A DNA stretch of 64,000 nucleotides, from assembly GCF_048544455.1 (NCBI RefSeq), contig NC_133532.1:82415156-82479155 (forward strand), given 5' to 3'. Position numbers and translations under genes: made by a program. Below the pieces are notes generated by a model. It was not told where the DNA came from, did no database searches, and saw only the letters and a program-made list of their open reading frames with translations. Positions 12,861 through 23,543 of this stretch are shown piece after piece; the first letter of the stretch is position 1, and every line of letters starts with the position of its first letter. The stretch comes from Silene latifolia (taxonomy: Eukaryota; Streptophyta; Magnoliopsida; Caryophyllales; Caryophyllaceae).

Positions 12861-13746
12861 GAGTGCCATCAAATCATTAATACCCGGGGTATTGGGGATT
12901 GCCGGCCTAAATTCGGTATATGGGGTAGGGTATGGTGGGATAGGTACATAGGAGGGTGGGCGAATAGGCCTTCCCGGTGCTCCACGAGGTATTTGGCGGT
13001 GTGGCTCTTCCCTTTGAGGGGGATTGTCTAGAATTTGGATATCAAGGAGGTAGCTTGGTGGAGGCGAATATGGGCTCAATCTTGGGTCAATGCCCGGTAT
13101 CTTCCAACCTTCAAGGATGATTGAAGTGCATCCTTTGGTGTACCACTCTACACTCCCGTCTTGAGTGTAGTTACACCATCGGTGATGGTTGAAGATGGTG
13201 TGCTCATCAATCAAAGTCCTCCCCTCAAGAGGAGTATAGGTCCCTTGGGCATTGAACCCGGGACAAAGGTGGTGGGCCAAAATAGTAATTAGACCTCCCA
13301 TTACGAAGGTCTTGAGTTGGGTGGTCCCTTGAGCAAAATCATGAAACCTAGTAAGTATCTCAAGTGGCGTATTGAAGTTATAGCGCCTCGCCCCTCGAAC
13401 ATTCAAATAGGACTCAAGAAAAGTTAAGTCAATGAGAGTACACCTATCTTGTTCGTACCTCCCATTGATGGTACCGGCCACAAAGCGCTCGGTGAATCGA
13501 ATCACCGGATGTTGGATGGCGAAGGTATAGCATTGCTTTGGATGGGTAAAATCCCTCCCGGAGATAGCCTTCCAAAGAAGGTCCACACCGAAATTATCGG
13601 GTTTTTCGGTATAGTTGGCGGGCACTTCAAGACCGAAAATGTAGGCGAATTCCTCAAGTGAAAGATGATTGTCTAGGTTGCACAACCTAAACTCCATGCC
13701 CACATTGGTGTGGGTATTCGTTACAATGCGAAGGCTACTCAAGAAT
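12861..13746 (-). pseudogene. Athila ORF1-type protein, second segment
   Basis: This is the continuation of the minus-strand gene that starts at 34442. It has about 294 codons with features of the 'Arabidopsis retrotransposon ORF-1' (Athila) family: FLSSL at the start, a SLEEFAYIFGLEVP segment, IRFTERFVAGTINGRYEQDRC, and a proline-rich C-terminal part. It ends artificially, because at 12860 the Copia 2 LTR begins and its terminal TCA supplies a TGA stop on this strand. The true C-terminus must lie beyond the Copia 2 and Sirevirus insertions, left of the window. In Ty3/Athila elements this ORF is the gag-region product. The frame is otherwise open, so the gene was intact or nearly so when it was hit. 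Confidence 0.85.
13742..13746. repeat. Left target-site duplication AGAAT of the 20.3 kb element
   Basis: AGAAT directly precedes TGTAACACC at 13747 and is repeated at 34076-34080 directly after the terminal GTTACA. Confidence 0.93.
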
Positions 13747-14676
13747 TGTAACACCCCGTATTTTATAATAATATTTTATTATAAAAGTATTTTATTAAAT
13801 TGATTATTTTGGAATTTATTAATGTATTTTGGAAATATCTATTTTATCGTCTTCGTTTTCTATTTTATTTTAATCTACTTTCGGAAAGGTTAAAATGTCC
13901 GTGCACGATTTTACTATTTTAGTTTAATAGTTACTTTTCCTATTTAAGCTTTTCTAGCGTCTTAATAATATCCAGTTGGATTTGTAATCAGATAATTCAT
14001 TGTATAAGCTAATGGACCATAAGCCCACTAGTTAACCTCCTCTATTCTTATATAAATACAAAACCCTAAAGCTAGCAAGCAGGTTGCTCATTCTTTTCTT
14101 TCTCGCGTAAAATCTAACCTAGCAGGCAAGCTGCTCTCTCTTTCCTTCCGCGTGAAACGTGCGGCGTCTTTCTCTCCTCCTTCTCTTTTGTTCTTCTTTT
14201 CTCCCTTTGACTCCATTGTTGAATATCTTTTCTTCCTCCAAACTTATTGATAAATTATATTTTCACAATCCTTGCTCTTACCTTTACAATGATTTATTCT
14301 CCAAATATTTTTATGAGAATTATTTATATGGACCTTTAGACCTACCTTTAAGGTCTCTTATTTTAATGGGTAAAGAAGAAGGATAGCTTTTCATGGCGTT
14401 TTCAAGGGTTTCGATTTCTGCCTTTCTTTAAAGTCGATTTTTGGGACGTGGACACGTGTTGGAGACAAGGTTTTCTTGGTCGTGTCTTTCTTGGAGTTTT
14501 CATTATTATTTCGCATCATTAATTGCTAAAAAGGTAACTAGGTGTTTTCTTTTAATTGTGTTTATGCCAATTGATGTAATTAATATGATTTAATGATTGT
14601 TTTGTATGATTAGTACGTGTTGGATTGTTTATTATCATGTTAATTATGTTTTCTCATGTTTGTATATGTTTCAACG
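13747..14676 (+). repeat. 5' LTR of the Tekay-like element, left part
   Basis: The first 930 bp of the LTR match 31647-32576. The match ends at the TSD CAACG, where the Tat element is inserted. A short frame (14159-14386, repeated at 32059-32286) starts with GTG and is pyrimidine-rich leader, so I do not call it as a gene. Confidence 0.92.
14051..14058 (+). promoter_or_regulatory. TATA box in the Tekay-like 5' LTR
   Basis: TATAAATA is followed by ACAAAACCC. The same motif is at 31951-31958 in the 3' LTR. Confidence 0.6.
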
Positions 14677-17600
14677 TGTGGACAAGGCCCTCGGGAACTG
14701 CGTCCGCGGGATCCACACTAGGCATAATCGACTCGAGGTTCTTTCGAATCGAATTAAGACAAATTAGAGTCGCCACCAAGTTTTTTGGGAACTTGGAACC
14801 GTTCAAGTCAACTTTACACCTTTCATCGAAAAGCATAAAGCCAATCGACTACGAGTGATTAAAGATAAAGACTTGTACCCTATATCACTCGATTTGAATG
14901 ACTCTCGTAATCCAATGGTATTTAGACGGATCCACAAACCATAGATCTTGAGTAAGGGGTGAGGGTACGTGTTGGGAAGCCCATAAGGACACCCAACCCC
15001 GCCCGTCGATAACGGCCTCTACTAAGTCAAGTGTCGGATTTCAAACAAGGTCATAGCTACTGCGATGTATGATATGCAAGCGTTGTTTTAACCCTAACAT
15101 GTGACAACAATTTCTATGTCGTTTTAGATGCAACTAAACTAACTTTGTCAAAGTTGTAATTTAGCATGCGGGTTGATTAATCTAAGCAACATATAAATGA
15201 AAGCAAACAAGGCTTAGGGGGAATGGGGGAGCCGTTGGGATCTACCTATTACAAACCAGGCATTTCATGCCGACACAACAACAAATTAAAGATACAACTC
15301 GATCTAAATACAAGTGTTACATACAAAACAATACGCGACAACACACACGGCCGTTTGGCCTAGCAAACCGTGCACATGAGGGGTGGCCCACGGCTCACAT
15401 GACCCACGGCCTTGGGTCACTCCTCGTAATGCGTGCTCGCGCTTAATCTCATCGAATTAGACATAGGGCTACGCACCAAAGCATGCATTAGCATAAACCG
15501 GGCCATGTTGCTTTAGACAACACGCGGTTTACTACGCTTCTACAAGCATTGGGAACAACCGTCTAACCAAACAAGACTATGGTTTTTAGAAAAGGTTTTG
15601 ACTCAATAAAAGTAAAACAAACTTGAAAGATTACAACTCGATAAACAAACTGTAAATTACAAGCTACAAACGACAAAGAACCAAAGACTTAAAACAAACG
15701 AGACAAAGAGAAGCATGACCAACCCCACGGCCTAAAGCCACGGCCACAGACACGGCTACCCTAGTTCCTAGGTCGGGTTCATTAGTTAGATGGATTCGCA
15801 AAGCGATACGGGAGATACATTAGAAAACGATGATAAAAAAAGGTCAGAAAGCTTCGCTTAAAGTCGAATATTCTACACGGCCCAAAGGGGTTGAATTAGG
15901 TCAAATTCGCTAATTAATTTAACTCATCGAGTGTTAATAAGAAGGTGCTAATCACGCACTCTTATACTAGCGAGAAATTAGGTGAAAGAGAGAGATGCGT
16001 TCAATTATTTACAGAATTGTTAGTTGATTTTTAAAGCTATGTCGATGCACCCTAATGTGTCTAATTAGGTTATTAAATTAATTTAAAGTCATCTAAATAC
16101 GTCATAGGTTGACAATCAGAGGTTAAACTAACATACAACGGGTCCTAGGGTATGTCGATTTGGCCGAAACAATGAGGGGGTCAAAAGCGAAGATCGAAGT
16201 TAGAAACTTGTTTTATTTATGCCCTACCTTGAACACGAGGATATGTAAATGAGACGGGGGTGTACGACCGACAGAAGGAGCGGTTTCTTTTCCCATCTCA
16301 AGTCAACGCGGGTGTTCATGGTGGTACTTTAACTCATACTCGGACTAACTAGTTTCGTAGTTAATTTAAAACAAACGATAAACAAACGAAAAAACAAACA
16401 AAAAAAGACAATAAAAAACGAGCACAAAACAAACGAAATAAAAGAGAAAAGAGGATGATTTGATGCACCCTCAACCTACATGTATCGTTGACACCGTCTT
16501 GGGTCGTAATCGATGGTAGATTTTATCTCGAGAGGCCGTCGTCGACGAAGAATAAAGCAAACACGCGTTTTGGAAACTTTCTGGACAGCGATTTTCAAAC
16601 GATGATATCTCCCTCGTTTCACGACGAAAATTCGATTTGAAAGATGTTTTGGAAACTAGAAAGAGAGGAGAACAGGGATCTTAAAGCAACCCCTGCTCGT
16701 TTTGGGCTATTGGGCACGAAAAACGAGCACAAACAGAACTGGACAGACAAGAAGAAACCGCGAAAACAGTGTTATTTCACTCTGTTTTTCGAGGGATTTC
16801 GTGTACTCTCAAGGGCAATTTGGCTCGTAAATCTTTGTCTAATATGTAGATGGATGTTATGTGGTTAATTAGGAACAAGAAACTCGCATTTTTATGGAGT
16901 TTTGATGGAGGAACGAAAGGGTTTTCGAAGAGGACACACAAACAGTTTCAGTTTGTGTGTCGGTTTTGTTTAGGGTTTTTGGAGGATGTTTAGGGTTTGT
17001 TTCTGAGGTTTAAAGCTTGTAGGTGATGGTAGGATGTATGGAGAACTTAGAGGAATGATTGTATGGTGAAGGGGGGGTATTTATAAGGAGTTAAAGTAGG
17101 GTAAAAGGGAGGAGGAGGCAGTCGGGCCTGTTGAGCATAGCTGCTGTCCAGCAGCTTTGAGGGGTTTTCTAGGGTTCGTTTGGGGGGTTTTCTTGGTGGT
17201 TAAGGTAAGGTAATATGGGTAGGATATTAGGGTATGGGTTAGGGTTATTGGGTACGGGTCTTGGTGGTGTTTGGAGCGGGGTTGGGCTCGGGAATTGGCT
17301 CGCAAAAAACAAAATGGGGGCTGCATTGGGCGGCTTGGGGCCTGTTTTGGGACGAGAATTTGGGCTGTGGTTGGGGGGTTCGAACAAGGGTGGATGGTTA
17401 GTGGTCTAGGTTGGTTAGTGTACTCGAGATTCGTGCCAATTCGTAAAAGAAACGGGCTCAAAAACCGAGCTAAAATCGAGCTCAAAAACACATGGTTGAA
17501 ACGAGTTTTCTTCGCTTTTAAAATCGATTTTTCAAATCAATTAATCCATTAAAATAAATGACTTTTCAAATCAAATATATTCATAAAATGATTTTTCAAA

Positions 17601-17912
17601 TCGAAAATTTATTTTATTTTCAATAAAATAAACTTGGAAAAATAAATTCAAAATAAGATAAATTAAATTGAAATCACCTTAAAAAAGACTTTAATTTAAA
17701 TATCATTTAAATTAATAAAATGAACTCACTAAAAAACATTAATTTAAATATCATTTAAATTAATAAATTACTTCATCGACGACGCCCATTCTACCTCGTA
17801 AAACGAACCCAAATAATGACAATGACAACTAAAGAATACATGTGTCCTATCATCATCGGGTGTTTGTCGGGTTCTCTATAAATTCCAATATCGACGGATA
17901 CGGGTATCTACA
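14677..17912 (-). repeat. 3' LTR of the Tat element (left copy)
   Basis: This 3236 bp repeat is nearly identical to 23544-26781; I notice only scattered substitutions and 1-3 base indels. On the minus strand it runs from TGTAGATACC to CCACA. It contains a TATA motif and an AT-rich tract (17560-17770) in U3. Open frames here (17081-17491, 17215-17552 and others) are shadows with no conserved domain. Confidence 0.93.
17077..17086 (-). promoter_or_regulatory. TATA box in the Tat 3' LTR
   Basis: TATAAATACC on the minus strand is followed by a C-run. The identical motif in the other LTR is at 25942-25951, and that copy would drive transcription of the element. Confidence 0.6.
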
Positions 17913-17930
17913 GAGCCCCCACTTTGACTG
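17913..17930 (-). promoter_or_regulatory. Polypurine tract of the Tat element
   Basis: On the minus strand, TCAAAGTGGGGGCTC directly precedes the LTR start TGTAGATACC. The same tract occurs in plus orientation at 36295-36309 in a second Tat copy. Confidence 0.8.
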
Positions 17931-18204
17931 AGGCTTGGACAAGGCGAAAGTCAAAGTATACCCCAGGTCCCTCTCGACCTGAGGATTCTTCGGGTCGTTT
18001 ATAGTCCATTAGACTTGCGTACATAAGCTCGCCAGCCATAAGAAGAGATCATACCTGAAACTTCGTTGGGGACTGACTCTTGCTTCTGTTGCGTCGAATT
18101 ATCATCATTGGTCATCGACCCATAAATTGCATAAATGGTGGGTTGAGCCTTATCCTTAGGCGCCTACGTATCCGTTTCTGACGGAATCAAACCCGCGTCG
18201 TAGT

Positions 18205-18320
18205 TCGGCCACTGCTGACACTTGCCCAAAGTTTATCATCTGCTGGCATTTGTCCGAAATTCGTATCTGCTGACACTTGCCCAAAACTTATCATCTGCTG
18301 GCGCTTGTCCGAATGGGACG
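18205..18320. repeat. Minisatellite 1 in the Tat 3' region
   Basis: Four units of roughly 26-30 bp alternate between CTGCTGACACTTGCCC and CTGCTGGC(A/G)(T/C)TTGTCC, separated by AAA(G/C)TT(T/A)ATCAT-like spacers. Confidence 0.8.
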
Positions 18321-18589
18321 GGACTTTCCGAGGAGGTTGCCGCCGCTTTCATCATTTGCTTTCAGCTACGGAATTCTTCCATTTCATACTCTTGTATTGA
18401 ATTGAATTCTTGGTGGATGTCATCCTTTTCATCTTGATAATGGTCTCTCGAAGCCAACGGCTTCGTAGCCCCTGGATTGCAATGGCTCTAAAGTCGAAGA
18501 CTTTAGAGCCCCCAGTCGAAGCATATCCTGCTACATTTGAAACACAAAAACGCACTTGCAATAATCATCACATAAGCACATTTGGATCA

Positions 18590-18815
18590 TCGATCTTGAA
18601 ATTGGATCATTTGAAATACTGGGTCATCGACCCGAAAATTGAATTTGAAAATTTTGAATAATTGGGTCATCGACCCGAGGTTTGAATTTGAAAGACCGGG
18701 TCATCGACCCGAAATTTGAACATGTTGAAAATTTTGAATAATTTGGCTATCGACCCAAATTTTGAATTTGAAATGAATCACTTGGATGTTGGGTAGTCGA
18801 CCCAAAATTTGATTT
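18590..18815. repeat. Minisatellite 2 in the Tat 3' region (GGGTCATCGACCC)
   Basis: Five units of about 40-65 bp each carry the near-palindrome GGGTCATCGACCC or a variant (TTGGCTATCGACCC, TTGGGTAGTCGACCC). They are joined by AAATTTGAATTTGAAA-type spacers. Confidence 0.85.
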
Positions 18816-19314
18816 TGAGCTTTGAGATTTGAACCATCTGTCCATAATTCGTAAAAGAAGTTTTTGAAATTTTGAAATTTTCGTCATTTTGAAATTTTTT
18901 GAAATCGAACCTTGATGGGAGAGCATGAAATACGACTCAGACACTCTGTATGACTCGTAAACAACGTGGGCGTAGCCCGCTACCGTAAAACAAAAAAGGA
19001 AAATAAAACCCAAAGTGTGCACGGGTTTTAATTCAAATATTGACTTGTTGGGGGTAGAAAAGTAAATTGGCCAATCCGGCGCACCAAAATGGCAAATGGG
19101 AATCACAAGGTCGTCGACTTGGGATGTAGATATCGTATGGCATGGTCGTGCTCCCGAGGGCACATGGGAATCAAGATCACTTGGCATTGACAGGGTGGAT
19201 TAAACTCACGGAGCAACAACGTTGGCTTCGCCCAGACACTAAACACGGACTGATTTTATGAAAGCACTTAGACATCACACATGACTTTTGTTGGGAACAT
19301 TCTATCACTCTTCT

Positions 19315-19432
19315 CCTCGCCTTCTTTCTTTTCAGCGAGTTTTCATCATTTCTTGCCACCGCCTTCTTTCTTTTCAGCGGGCTTTTACTAATTTTCCTCC
19401 ACGCCTTCTTTCTTTTCAGCGGGTTTTTCATA
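19315..19432. repeat. Minisatellite 3 in the Tat 3' region
   Basis: Three units of about 45-55 bp share CGCCTTCTTTCTTTTCAGCG, followed by variable TTTT-rich sequence. The shared 20 bp is essentially identical in all three copies. Confidence 0.88.
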
Positions 19433-20978
19433 TTTTCTGTTCCCAACACAAACCCACATCTATGTGACTCAGCATCTTTGCCTAAACCATTAGATAAAGC
19501 TCATTCTGAGACTCGATACTATTCATCTGAACCTATATCCTCATCCTAGCCTACATCGAGTGCTAAGACCGACTCAAACAAAGGTGGCTTCATTTGGACT
19601 TGGTTAAGACCCGTAAGAAACCGACAAGATGACAACTTGGTTGATGAGTGGATTGAATCCCTTATTCTGAAGGACTGCCTACGTATTCGCGTGGAGCGAA
19701 ATCAAATCCGACGTAGTTCGATCAAGGTGCATTAAACTTGGCATATTGATTGTGTGTACACACTCGAAGGTTTCACCTAAGGTATCATGTCGTATCCCAT
19801 TCTAGCCTGTAAGGTACCGTTAAATCCCGTGTCTGGGGTTAGGTGTAAAAGGCTTGGATCTTTTGGGATGTGGAGCTTGGTAATAACAAGTTGGAATGGT
19901 TAACCATCATTCTGAAGGTTTGTTTTGTGGTGCTAAGGCCAAGGGCTATGGCTACTGATGTGGTTAGAAATGGTGTCTCAGGTTTGTTGAAACCCGAGTG
20001 CAAATGGGTTGGAAAACAATGCGGGTTCAAATTTCCATGTCTGGACCCTAAAGGCTGGGTGAAACAGCACAAGCGGAATGATTCTCAAAATTCCCGACTA
20101 TCCCTTTGTAACTGTCTCAGGAAGGACTTAGAGGGTAAAGAGGTCACTACTTACGCTTTTGGGCTTCGCCCATTGAACTTCAACTATGGGTACTTGACTT
20201 GACTTCTGGCCTCTATAACTTCGACATTTAACCAAAAAGCATTCCGCAATAACTTCAACATCTTTTTTCCGTTTTTTTCTTTTTCTTTCATCTTTTTTTC
20301 ATTTTTCTTTTTTTTTTCATTTTTTTTTCATTTTTCCAATTTTTCTCTTTTTCTCATTTTTCATTCTTTTTCATCTTTTTTCTCTCTTTGAAAATGATCT
20401 TCTATTCATTCTCTTAGTCATAAATGGATACACCTTGAAAACTGGGCTTCGCCAACTAATTTGGGTAGGAACTAATAATTCCTTGTTAGAACGGGTTGAT
20501 ATCTTCTCTCTTCGAGATGGGATGATTTTGTTGGGGAAAAGGCTTGCCTTCCATCATCAATAGGGGAAACAAGGAGCTAGTCCGAGTTTGTCATAGAATC
20601 ATCTAAAAGCTTGTCACAAACATTGGTTCAGATGGAGGTTTTCTACCACCAGACATGGAATAGGTAAAGGAATCAAACACGGGATCCTAATGTACCTTAC
20701 ATTTTGAAACGGGGCATATTTCTACCCCAGGGATTCCTTTGAGTGTGTTGTGCATTTTTATCATGTTTCGGAATGATTGAGGATTGGAAACAAGACATAT
20801 TTGGAAACGAAACTGCAACTTTTTATTGGAATGACAAATGCTTAACAGACTCGAAGAAACGATTCCTAGGACACATCCTAGGTCATCGCGGAACAAACGA
20901 CTCAACTTAAAGAAAAGGAAGTCCTAGACTCGACTCGACGAAGATAAGAAAACAGATCCCGACTCATAATTTTCAAAT

Positions 20979-22571
20979 CTAGTTTTGAGCTTTCCCTTGT
21001 TCAGCTGTCAGCTTAGATGCTCGGCTCTTGTCCTTGATCCCGTTGATGCTCTGCCTCCATCCTGAGGTAGTCCTCTGAGGATCTACGCTAGTGATGGAGG
21101 TTGGTGAATCGAATTGTCTTTTATTAACTTCGTTAACGAGAGGAGTACATTCTAGAGCAAGACTCCCGATTTGAATTTCATTCTTCGGGTTTGGCAAGAA
21201 TTCAAAGCAATCCACAAATATTTTCCCGACAAACACCCCTTTCAAGTGACATGGGTGGATAAGATGGGAATAATCGACATTGTCTTCGACAGAAACTAAG
21301 TTGGTGTGATCGCCAAATGGATTGGTGATGTTATTGGGTTTAACAGCCGGGATTGGGAGCGTTCCGTTCTCAATCATATCTTGAGTTTCGTGCTTTAGTC
21401 TATAGCACCTTTCAGTATCATGGCCTTTCCCTTGATGAAAGGCACAATAGGCATTTGGTTTATACCATTTACCTTGTTGATCAGCAGGAGGGTCCGGAGT
21501 TGGACCAATAGGCTTCAGCTTTCCTTGGGCTATGAGCCTTTGGAGAGCGTATGTATAAGTGCATCCGATATCGGTGAATGCCCTAGGTGTTTGGCGTTGC
21601 GACTTCTTTGATTGCCCTTCTAAGAGATTGATGGCTTCATCAATATGGGTCGTTGCTGGGGCCTTGCCCTTAGACGATGAGGGCCCTTGGTACCCTTTCG
21701 GCTTTTCAGCCTCTGCCCTTATGACATCATCTTCTACCTTTATCCCGATTCTTATTAATTCTTTGAAAGATCCAAAATTCTGGTATTTCAGGGCATTACG
21801 GTAAACAGGTCGTAAATTCTTCACGAACTTATCTACCATTTCAACTTCATCAGGCTTCTTGGCTAGTTTCACGCTTTCAGCGCGCCATCTTGCGAGGAAT
21901 TCGGTAAAGCCCTCTTTTTCCTTCTGTGTCATTACTTCCAAAGTCCTTATGTTGGTTTAAATCTCGACATTATCAACATAGTGCTTGCAGAACTCCACCG
22001 TGATATCTTCGAAAGTAGGGAAGTTCTTAAGGTCCAGATTGTAGAACCACGCCTTCGGGTGTTCATCCAGAGATTGAGCGAAAATTCCCGAGAGCATGTC
22101 AGCAGGTACTCCCTTCAGTGCTAAGTACCCCTTATAGGCCTTAACATGGTGGACTGGATCTTCTGTGCCTTTAAACTTTGGGATATCAGTGAGTACCATG
22201 TTTGTGGGCAACTTATCCTGAACTGGGGCATAGGCCCTAGCATTTTCGTAGTGAATGTTCTTCCCCTGGGAGAGTTTCAAACGGTCTTCGATGAACTTGA
22301 ACCGTTTCTCCAGATCAGTCAGAGGTGGGGTAGATGGAGGGGAATCTTCAACCAACTTAGACTCGATCAAATCCATTCGGGTCATCATGAGGTTCACGGC
22401 CTCCGTGAGCTTGTTGATAGCATCTTCCATTGCTTGACGTCGGGTTTTGGGCGGCCTTTCTACAAGAAAACCCCGTACTGAGTCAATATTTAAAGTAAGA
22501 GCCCCTGCACACTTAAGGACTCGACCCCAACTTGACTCGAACAAAGACTCGACTTGAGATTGACTAACCAA
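20979..22571 (-). pseudogene. Tat-lineage gag gene with one in-frame stop
   Basis: The gag gene reads from 22571 down to 20979 in a single frame of about 530 codons. The N-terminal part carries an ATG-led MEDAINKLTEAVNLMM coiled segment that may be the true start. The capsid-like core has the DIPKFKGTEDP, HHVKAYKGYL, WFYNLDLKNFPTFEDI and EKEGFTEFLARW motifs typical of plant Ty3 gag. Near 21475-21410 a CAFH...GHDTERC motif is the modified zinc knuckle of Tat/Ogre gag. A TAA at 21957-21959 interrupts the otherwise open frame, most likely a glutamine codon turned to stop. Gag forms the virus-like particle that packages element RNA. Truncated here, this copy would need gag from relatives. Confidence 0.88.
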
Positions 22572-23543
22572 AGGTTCGACTCACGGTTGGATCTAGACCT
22601 TGGTTCATTTTAGACTCGACAAAACGACATGACTCAAACTGTCATAACTCGATTCTAAACTGGACTTGGTGTGACTAAACCCGTGATTGGGCTAACATAG
22701 CCCATGGGTTCGAGTGAAAACGTCCTAAAGGGCCTAGCTTGGACGTTTTTTGTGGACTATCCTAGACCAAAAGGTCGACCAACATGACTCGAAGCCCAAG
22801 AGGTGAGCTTGGGTGACCCAACAAGGTCGTGTTCTAGACTCTTAGAACGAAACAAACCCGCCCTAACACGGCCACGATCCGGACACGACTCGACGCATTT
22901 CATGCTTGGTTGAGGTTCGAGAAACATTTGGATTGATTTTGGAAAATGAAGGATTGATTTGAAAATGAGATTTGAAATGGGCGATGCCTTATAAAAGCTC
23001 ATTTTGGGCCGAAAATTCTAGTCCTATTTGGGCAGCATTCCGCGTTTTTTTTAAAACCATGCTATTTCGAAAATATGTTGTTCAAAAGTTCGGTTTTGAA
23101 AAGGACATGGGAATTTTCGAAAATAAAGGCTCGGGAAAACATATTGCACATTGTCATTCTCATGTTATAAGGATGTATGCTCCTAGACATCTCTAAGTCT
23201 CGGCAAGTCTTCTACAAGAAGGTCTATGCCCTCCATCCTTTTGCGGTCTTATAGAGCAAGGTGTCTTAAGGTAAAGTACCTAGAAGATCGTCCCCACTCC
23301 CAAGAACCACGCGAGGCGAAGTGGAAGCGAGCAATGTGCGGCTTCCGGCATAGTGGGACGTCGCCCCCACGCATCACGAAGAAACGCTGGGACGGCCCGG
23401 CAAGTCCTTAAGGGTTTATGCATGAATCGTAGCACTATGAGTAATGTTTTACTTTCCAACACTTTCTTTTCAAGTTTCACCTCGGAGGAAAAGACCCTAG
23501 AAACACAGTGTAACTAGTCCTCTTTTCCCCGGAGTCGCCAAAT
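22572..23543 (-). other. Tat element 5' leader and primer-binding site
   Basis: The leader lies between the 5' LTR and gag. The primer-binding site is at about 23525-23541: on the minus strand TTTGGCGACTCCGGGG begins a few bases inside the LTR end. The rest contains ACTCGAC-rich spacer and no recognisable gene. Frames at 22757-23480 are shadows. Confidence 0.72.

Larger units (their letters stand above)
17931..20978 (-). other. Non-coding 3' region of the Tat element
   Basis: About 3 kb between gag and the polypurine tract should hold pol in an autonomous relative, but no pol domain is visible. It holds three minisatellite blocks (listed separately), a T-rich low-complexity stretch at about 20255-20400, and otherwise unique-looking sequence. 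The part at 17931-18060 is clearly related to 36090-36290 of the second Tat copy. The frame at 19870-20202 resembles nothing I know. Confidence 0.7.

Noticed and set aside
14159..14386. 75-codon frame conserved in both Tekay-like LTRs
   Set aside because: It begins with GTG, lies in a pyrimidine-rich leader just after the TATA box, and is identical in both copies only because the LTRs are.
17081..17552. Overlapping frames on both strands in the Tat LTR, repeated at 25947-26419
   Set aside because: They are in the LTR, overlap on both strands, and differ between copies by frame-changing indels.
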